A stretch of 64,000 nucleotides of DNA. Source: Streptomyces humi (GTDB lineage Bacteria > Actinomycetota > Actinomycetes > Streptomycetales > Streptomycetaceae). Below, piece by piece: positions 59,442-64,000 of this stretch. The stretch lies in the NCBI RefSeq assembly GCF_001005085.2, contig NZ_LBMU02000023.1, forward strand, positions 1 through 64,000, written 5' to 3'. Below the pieces are notes generated by a model. The model was not told where the DNA came from. It ran no database searches and saw only the letters and a list, made by a program, of their open reading frames with translations. Made by a program: the position numbers and the translations under genes. The stretch's first letter is position 1; the number at the start of each line of letters is the position of its first letter.

Positions 59442-60211
59442 CGTGCGACCTCCAGCCGCACGCCTTCCCCGTGGCCGAGCTTGTGCACCGCCACCGTCGG
59501 CGCGTACTCCGCCGCGAGGCGCACGAACTCGTCACCGGGCGCATGGAACTCATGGGGGCGCACGGCGTCCATGCCGATCGGCCAGTACGTGCCGTAGTGC
59601 ACCGGCACCGCGCTCCGTGGCGCCAGCCGGGCCAGCGCGCGCGCCGCCCGCCCGGCGTCGAGGTGCCCCTCCCCGAGGTACGGCCCCCAGCCGCCGACCG
59701 GCAGCAGCGCCACGTCCACCGGGCCCACCGCCTCGGCCATCTCGTCGAACAGGCCGGTGTCCCCGGCGAAGTACGTCCGTGCCGCGCCCTCGACGACGTA
59801 CCCGAGGGCGGGGGAGCGGTGCGGGCCGACCGGCAGCCGGCGGCCGTCGTGCAGCGCGGGCACGGCCCGCACCACGAGCCGGCCGACGTGTATCTCGTCG
59901 CCGACACCGACCTCGGTGACGCGCAGCTGCCGGAGCCGACGGAGCGCGGGCACCGCACGTCGTGCGCCCCGGGGCACAAGCAGGCGCGTACCCGGGGCGA
60001 GCCCGGCGAGCGAGGGGACGTGCAGATGGTCGGCGTGCAGGTGGGAGACGAGCGCGAGGTCCGCGCGGCGGGCCTCGGACGGGGGCGGGGCGCCCCGGCG
60101 CCGGCGCAGATGGGCGAGCCGGCGCGCGAACAGAGGATCGGTGAGCAGTCGTACGCCCGAATCCTCGATCGTGCAGGTGGCGTGGCCCCACCAGGTGATC
60201 TCCACCGGCAC
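59438..60211 (-). CDS. MBL-fold metallo-hydrolase (UlaG-like)
   Basis: 257 aa. Zinc motif SHLHADHLH (HxHxDH), preceded by WWGHATCTIE and followed by PALHDGRRLPVG, YFAGDTGLF and VPVHYGTYWP. It resembles the family that hydrolyses cyclic or phosphodiester bonds. GTG at 60211 is preferred because AGGAGG lies 8 bases upstream; a second GTG at 60205 has only an adjacent GAGG. It overlaps the DedA gene by 4 bases, so the two form a unit. Confidence 0.88.
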   Translation of the reverse strand: MPVEITWWGHATCTIEDSGVRLLTDPLFARRLAHLRRRRGAPPPSEARRADLALVSHLHADHLHVPSLAGLAPGTRLLVPRGARRAVPALRRLRQLRVTEVGVGDEIHVGRLVVRAVPALHDGRRLPVGPHRSPALGYVVEGAARTYFAGDTGLFDEMAEAVGPVDVALLPVGGWGPYLGEGHLDAGRAARALARLAPRSAVPVHYGTYWPIGMDAVRPHEFHAPGDEFVRLAAEYAPTVAVHKLGHGEGVRLEVAR

Positions 60212-60295
60212 CCTCTTTGCCTCCTTCGCGCGACTCCCCGAAGCCTACGTGCAGGAGTAGGGTCGGCGGCGAAACCCGGAGGTGAGGGGGACGCC

Positions 60296-60727
60296 ATGGG
60301 ACAGGTGCGGGGTGCCTCCGGCGGGCTCGCCCGGGTGCGGGTGACCGCCATCGCGAGTCTGACACCCCTGGAGGAACTGGAGATCGACCCGTTTCTGGTC
60401 GACTCCCGCAGCCAGCACGCGATGTGCGCGCGCTGGGCCGTGGAACACGGGTACGTCATCGCCCGGGAACTCCTGGTCCGCGGTCTGCGGCCCGACCACA
60501 GCGCCCTGTGGGCGGGCGTCCGCCCCGGCCTCGACGTCTTCGTCGCCCCGAGCAGACGGGTCCTGGAGAGCGCGCTGTCGTCGGTCGAGGCCTTCACGGC
60601 GGAGTGCGCGCGCCGCGGGGTGCGGGTGGAGACGGTGGGCCGCGCCGAGCCCTGCTACGACGCCCAGATGAAGGCGCGCGTCCACCGGCGGCTCTCGATG
60701 CCGACGGCGGGGTACGACGGGCGGTAG
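60296..60727 (+). CDS. Small protein with serine-recombinase-like N-terminal fold, catalytic Ser not seen
   Basis: 143 aa. Most of the chain matches the layout of the resolvase catalytic domain: DSRSQHAMCARWAVEHGYVIARELLVRGLRPDHSALW resembles the Q-x3-C-x2-WA-x3-GY region, and LDVFVAPSRRVLESALSSVEAFTAECARRGVRVETV resembles the VDRLxRS helix. The N-terminus VTAIASLTPLEELEI lacks the RxS of active recombinases. No DNA-binding or zinc-ribbon domain follows. It may be a degenerate recombinase recruited for another role. ATG at 60296 has GGAGGTGAGG upstream. Confidence 0.55.
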   Translation: MGQVRGASGGLARVRVTAIASLTPLEELEIDPFLVDSRSQHAMCARWAVEHGYVIARELLVRGLRPDHSALWAGVRPGLDVFVAPSRRVLESALSSVEAFTAECARRGVRVETVGRAEPCYDAQMKARVHRRLSMPTAGYDGR

Positions 60728-60812
60728 GGCCGGGGACCGCGGCCCGTATGACAGTCTGGGCGGCAGACTGATCCGCGGCCGGCGCGGGTCTCGGAGCCGA
60801 GGTCGGTGGGGC

Positions 60813-62858
60813 GTGCGGTGGCGGCGGGTCGTCAGTCAGCTCGGGCGGAGTGTGGCGGTGTGGGCGGTCTCCACCGTCACCATGCTGGTGCTCGCCGGGA
60901 TCCTGCCCGACTTCCAGCTCCAGTCCGCGGACGGTGACAGCGCCACCCGGATCGCCGTCACCGCCGCCCTCGGCGCCGGCGCCTTCGGTGTGCTGTCGGC
61001 CGTCGTGTGGCCCCTGCTGGTACGACTGCTGCTGCTGGTGCCCGCCCTCGTCCTCGGCCTGCTGGTCTTCTTCCTGAACGGCTCCCTGCTCCTCGTCGCC
61101 CTGCGCATCAACCCCTCCGGGCAGAGCGAGGCCGCCCCGGAGACCGCCGTGATCGTGGCCGCCGTGATGTCCGCCGTGGCCTCCGCCACCGGCGGTGCCC
61201 TCGCCGTCCGCGACGACGACGCCTACCGGCACCGGCTGTCCCGGCTGGCCACCCGGCGCCGCAGATCCCACCCACCCTGCGCGACCGCCCCGGGCACCGT
61301 CTTCCTCCAGCTCGACGGCGTCGGCCACGACGTCCTCACCGCCGCCGTCGCCAAGGGCCTGATGCCCACGGTGGCCGCCTGGCTGGGCACCAGCCACCGG
61401 CTCACCCCCTGGCGCACCGACTGGTCCAGCCAGACCGGCGCCAGCCAGCTCGGCATCCTGCACGGCTCGAACTTCGACATCCCCGCCTTCCGCTGGTACG
61501 AGAAGGACAGCCGGGAGGTGATGGTCTGCAACCGGCCGACCAGCGCCGCAGAGCTCCAGCGCCGCGCCGTCGAGCGCACCGCCGACGGGGGGCTGCTCGC
61601 CGTCGACGGCGCCAGCCGCGGCAACCTCTTCAGCGGTGGCGCCGAGGAACAGGCCCTGGTGCTGTCCATAGCGACCCGCCGCCGGGGCCGCAAGAACCGC
61701 TCCCGCGCCGGATACTTCGCGTACTTCGCCGACCCCGCCAACGCCGTCCGCACCGCGCTCTCCTTCTTCGCCGAGGTCGGCCGGGAGGTGGGCCAGTCCC
61801 TCACGGCCCGGCTGCACCGGCAGCGCCCGCGTGTGGGGCGCGGCGGCCTCTACCCCCTGGTCCGCGCCTTCGCGACGGTCGTCGAGCGGGACGTCGTGGT
61901 CGCCGCGGTCATCGGCGACCTGCTCGGCGGCCGCAGCGCCGTCTACGCCGACCTGGTCGCCTACGACGAGGTCGCCCACCACTCCGGCCCGCGCAGCCGG
62001 GACGCCGAGAAGGTACTGCAACGCCTGGACCGCGCCCTCGCCCTGATCGGCAAGGCCGCCGAGCACGCCCCGCGGCCCTACCGGATCGTCGTCCTCTCCG
62101 ACCACGGGCAGAGCCCCGGTGAGACCTTCCGCACCCGCTACGGGCTCACCCTCGGCGACCTGGTCCGGGCCGGCTGCGGACTGCACGTGCCGAGGCGCGC
62201 CGAGCGCACCCACAGCGGCACCGAGGCCCGCGCCGCCGTCCGGGCGGCCCTGCGCAGGCCGGTCGAGGAGGGAGGCGAGAAGCACCGGCCGACCCGCCAC
62301 TCGGAACCGGTCGTGCTCGCCTCCGGCAACCTCGGCCTGGTCTCGTTCCCGGACGTTCCGCACCGGATGACCAAGGAGGAACTGGACGCCCGCCACCCGG
62401 CGCTGCTCACCACCCTCGCCAACCACCCCGGCATCGGGTTCCTGCTGGTCCGCAGCGAGGAACACGGCGGGGTCGTGCTCGGCGCCCACGGCGCGGAGAT
62501 CCCGCTGGACCGGCTGGACACCCGGCCGGGACCGCTGGCCGCCTTCGGGCCGGGCGCCGCGGACGCCGTCCGGCGCACCCACTCCTTTCCGCACACCGCC
62601 GACATCATGGTCAACTCCTGGTACGACCCGGAGGACGGCGAGGTCCTGGCGTTCGAGGAGCAGATCGGCTCGCACGGCGGACTGGGCGGGGCGCAGGGCA
62701 GGCCGTTCCTGCTGTCACCGTTCGCCGTGTCCGCGCCGGTGGCCGACGGCGAGGAGCTCGTCGGCGCCGAGTCCGTGCACCGCGTGCTGCGGCGCTGGCT
62801 CCTGGAGGCGGACGGACCGCAGGTGCCGCTGCCCGAGGAGCAGGAGAAGGCCGCCTGA
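60813..62858 (+). CDS. 4-TM holin IV-like membrane module fused to phosphodiesterase/alkaline-phosphatase-fold domain
   Basis: 681 aa. Residues about 1-140 carry four hydrophobic helices (VAVWAVSTVTMLVLAGI, IAVTAALGAGAFGVLSAVVWPLL, RLLLLVPALVLGLLVFFL, TAVIVAAVMSAVASATGGALA) like the mycobacterial 4-TMS holin family. Residues about 165-650 have the alkaline phosphatase-superfamily set: FLQLDGVGHDVL, TGASQLGIL (nucleophile position), VAYDEVAHHSGP, VLSDHGQSPG and SHGGLGGAQ. It should face outside and hydrolyse a phosphodiester or phosphate; the substrate is unknown. Start GTG at 60813. Confidence 0.8.
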   Translation: MRWRRVVSQLGRSVAVWAVSTVTMLVLAGILPDFQLQSADGDSATRIAVTAALGAGAFGVLSAVVWPLLVRLLLLVPALVLGLLVFFLNGSLLLVALRINPSGQSEAAPETAVIVAAVMSAVASATGGALAVRDDDAYRHRLSRLATRRRRSHPPCATAPGTVFLQLDGVGHDVLTAAVAKGLMPTVAAWLGTSHRLTPWRTDWSSQTGASQLGILHGSNFDIPAFRWYEKDSREVMVCNRPTSAAELQRRAVERTADGGLLAVDGASRGNLFSGGAEEQALVLSIATRRRGRKNRSRAGYFAYFADPANAVRTALSFFAEVGREVGQSLTARLHRQRPRVGRGGLYPLVRAFATVVERDVVVAAVIGDLLGGRSAVYADLVAYDEVAHHSGPRSRDAEKVLQRLDRALALIGKAAEHAPRPYRIVVLSDHGQSPGETFRTRYGLTLGDLVRAGCGLHVPRRAERTHSGTEARAAVRAALRRPVEEGGEKHRPTRHSEPVVLASGNLGLVSFPDVPHRMTKEELDARHPALLTTLANHPGIGFLLVRSEEHGGVVLGAHGAEIPLDRLDTRPGPLAAFGPGAADAVRRTHSFPHTADIMVNSWYDPEDGEVLAFEEQIGSHGGLGGAQGRPFLLSPFAVSAPVADGEELVGAESVHRVLRRWLLEADGPQVPLPEEQEKAA

Positions 62859-62890
62859 CGCGCCGCGTCCACCGGCCGCCCGGCACACCC

Positions 62891-63244
62891 TCAGGCGGGC
62901 TGCCACAGTTCGATCCGGTTGCCCTCGGGGTCGGTGACCCAGCCGAACCGGCCGACGCCCGTCATCTCCTGCGTCTCCTCGGCCACGTCCGCACCCCTGG
63001 CGCGCAGTTGCGCGAGCATCGCGTCCAGGTCGCGGACCCGGAAGTTCAGCATGGTCCGCTGGGACGGGGACCCGAAGTAGTCGGTGCCGGACTCGAAGGT
63101 CGCGAACACGGTCGGCCCGGTCTCCTGCCGCCACAGCCCGTGGTCGTCGGCGTCCAGCCCCAGACAGTCGCGGTACCACGCCTTCAGGGCCGCCTGGTCG
63201 GCGGCCCGCAGGAAGTACCCGCCGATGCCAAGCACACGTTCCAT
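62891..63244 (-). CDS. VOC family protein (glyoxalase-like)
   Basis: 117 aa. One module of the glyoxalase/bleomycin-resistance fold, with GYFLRAADQAALKAWYRDCLGLD at the start and WVTDPEGNRIELWQP at the end, the metal glutamate lying in IELW. The in-frame upstream extension to 63466 is a product of the tandem repeats and is excluded. The ATG at 63244 is the normal family start. Confidence 0.9.
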   Translation of the reverse strand: MERVLGIGGYFLRAADQAALKAWYRDCLGLDADDHGLWRQETGPTVFATFESGTDYFGSPSQRTMLNFRVRDLDAMLAQLRARGADVAEETQEMTGVGRFGWVTDPEGNRIELWQPA

Positions 63245-63369
63245 GCCGCCATCCTGCCAGGGCACCGGCCGGCGGCACCGCCGCCACCGCGGCCGGACCG
63301 CCGATAAATCAGCTGCGTCCGGCGCGCTCCCGAACCACACTGTTCGAGTCGCGGAACCCCTCGAAGGGC

Positions 63370-63381
63370 CCCTTCGAAGGG
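63370..63381. promoter_or_regulatory. Palindrome CCCTTCGAAGGG upstream of the AAA ATPase gene
   Basis: A perfect 12-base palindrome with an imperfect copy just before it (63357-63368). It sits seven bases upstream of the six 13-bp repeats. It may be part of the same control region. Confidence 0.4.
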
Positions 63382-63387
63382 CCGCTG

Positions 63388-63465
63388 TGCAACACCCCTT
63401 TGCAACACCCCTGTGCAACACCCCTTTGCAACACCCCTTCGGAACACCCCTTCGGAACACCCCCA
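63388..63465. repeat. Six 13-bp direct repeats upstream of the AAA ATPase gene
   Basis: Units TGCAACACCCCTT (with variants ending G, and CGGAACACCCCTT) start at 63388, 63401, 63414, 63427, 63440 and 63453. The last runs into the AAGGAG ribosome site of the MoxR-type gene. The 13-base period is not a codon multiple. It is either a regulator-binding array like iterons or a slippage repeat. Confidence 0.85.
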
Positions 63466-63477
63466 AGGAGCAGCCTC

Positions 63478-64000
63478 TTGCAGGCAGCCGTCACCGTCAC
63501 GCCCTCCCGCATCCCCGAACTCCTCCTCGGTCTCGCCACCGTCCGGCCCGTCTTCCTCTGGGGCGCGCCCGGCATCGGGAAGTCCTCCCTGGTACGGGAG
63601 TTCGCCGAATCGCTGGGTCTGGAGTGCGTGAGCCTGCTGGGTACGCAGCTCGCGCCCGAGGACCTGATCGGGGTCCCGCAGATCCGCGACGGCCGGTCGG
63701 TCTTCTGCCCGCCCGAGGCCATCGCCCGCGACGAGCCGTACTGCCTCTTCCTGGACGAGCTGAACGCGGCCACCCCCGACGTGCAGAAGGCGTTCTACTC
63801 GCTGATCCTGGACCGCCGCATCGGGAACTACGAACTGCCCAAGGGGTCGATCGTGATCGGTGCCGGCAACCGGGCCACCGACAACGCCCTCGCCCGGCCC
63901 ATCGCCTCCGCCCTGGTCAACCGTCTGGCCCACGTCCATTTGGAGGCCTCCGCGCACGACTGGCTGGCCTGGGCCGCCGGGAACGGCATCCACCCGTGGA
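63478..64000 (+). CDS. MoxR-type AAA ATPase (partial, runs off the window)
   Basis: At least 174 residues, continuing past the right edge. TTG start at 63478 with AAGGAG 7 bases upstream. Walker A is GAPGIGKSS (about residues 29-37), Walker B CLFLDELNAA (about 94-103), and sensor 1 GAGNRATDN (about 123-131). These mark the AAA+ MoxR/RavA-like group, chaperone-like motors often paired with VWA-domain proteins for metal-cofactor insertion or stress control. The partner should lie to the right. The upstream array of 13-bp repeats is peculiar to this gene. Confidence 0.88.
   Translation, partial: MQAAVTVTPSRIPELLLGLATVRPVFLWGAPGIGKSSLVREFAESLGLECVSLLGTQLAPEDLIGVPQIRDGRSVFCPPEAIARDEPYCLFLDELNAATPDVQKAFYSLILDRRIGNYELPKGSIVIGAGNRATDNALARPIASALVNRLAHVHLEASAHDWLAWAAGNGIHPW

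Noticed and set aside
63245..63466. N-terminal extension of the VOC gene rich in GCCKGVL-type repeats
   Set aside because: It translates the 13-bp DNA repeats; the family start is at 63244.

Overview
The window looks like a chromosomal piece of a Streptomyces or very close actinomycete. The evidence is the very high G+C with G/C-ending third codon positions, many GTG and TTG starts, a complete ethylmalonyl-CoA pathway operon, a ten-gene gas vesicle cluster in the order known from streptomycetes (gvpOAFGYZJLSK), and an intergenic repeat that is common in that genus. From memory, the gene order resembles the Streptomyces coelicolor chromosome around SCO6450 to SCO6520; this was not checked. No rRNA, tRNA, CRISPR array, insertion sequence or prophage was seen. 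Packing is dense, with many 4-base start/stop overlaps.

Layout. 1-6.8 kb: small membrane and stress-type proteins, a LysR regulator divergent from an SDR oxidoreductase, an Ada-AlkA fusion followed by Ogt (alkylation repair), a sirtuin, and a Nudix gene that is frameshifted here. 6.8-11.2 kb: a 20-bp tandem repeat, glycerate kinase, an alpha/beta hydrolase, and the psd-pssA phospholipid operon. 11.3-20.7 kb: ccr, ecm, mcl, mch and mcd in one operon, preceded by a TetR regulator and a tandem-duplicated 3-hydroxyacyl-CoA dehydrogenase. Together they convert acetoacetyl-CoA through crotonyl-CoA, ethylmalonyl-CoA, methylsuccinyl-CoA, mesaconyl-CoA and methylmalyl-CoA to glyoxylate and propionyl-CoA, and so can supply ethylmalonyl- and methylmalonyl-CoA for polyketide synthesis. 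The ccr promoter carries a palindrome in its spacer.

21-31.6 kb: HEAT-repeat protein, RidA, a secreted tripeptidyl aminopeptidase, a radical SAM protein, an SRPBCC protein, a 14-TM MFS transporter fused to three cytoplasmic-side beta-sandwich repeats, a PAS-GAF-SpoIIE-ATPase signalling protein and a methyltransferase. 31.7-36.8 kb: four peptidases in a row (DppA-like M55, M20, S9, S66 LD-carboxypeptidase), a likely peptide or cell-wall-peptide recycling operon. 36.8-43.3 kb: GNAT, DUF5107-TPR protein, VOC protein, holin-like protein, transketolase and a stand-alone LigD-type polymerase. 43.3-48.6 kb: the gas vesicle operon, behind a sigma-B-like promoter candidate; GvpY and GvpZ end in strongly basic and strongly acidic tails. 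48.6-54.7 kb: a 56-residue membrane protein, a methyltransferase, a PAP2-DAG kinase fusion, a histidine phosphatase, an ABC-F ATPase and a DJ-1/PfpI protein. 55-64 kb: a secreted Gly/Asp-repeat protein, a lysine-free aminotransferase-fold protein coupled to an NAPE-PLD-type hydrolase, DedA with a second MBL hydrolase, a resolvase-like small protein, a holin-phosphodiesterase fusion, and the start of a MoxR-type AAA ATPase preceded by six 13-bp repeats.

The main candidates for new biology are the lysine-free aminotransferase-like protein, the GvpY/GvpZ charged-tail pair, the ccr control region, the transporter with appended beta-sandwich repeats, and the repeat array ahead of the MoxR gene. 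Regulatory sites are read by eye; in DNA this GC-rich some matches are expected by chance.
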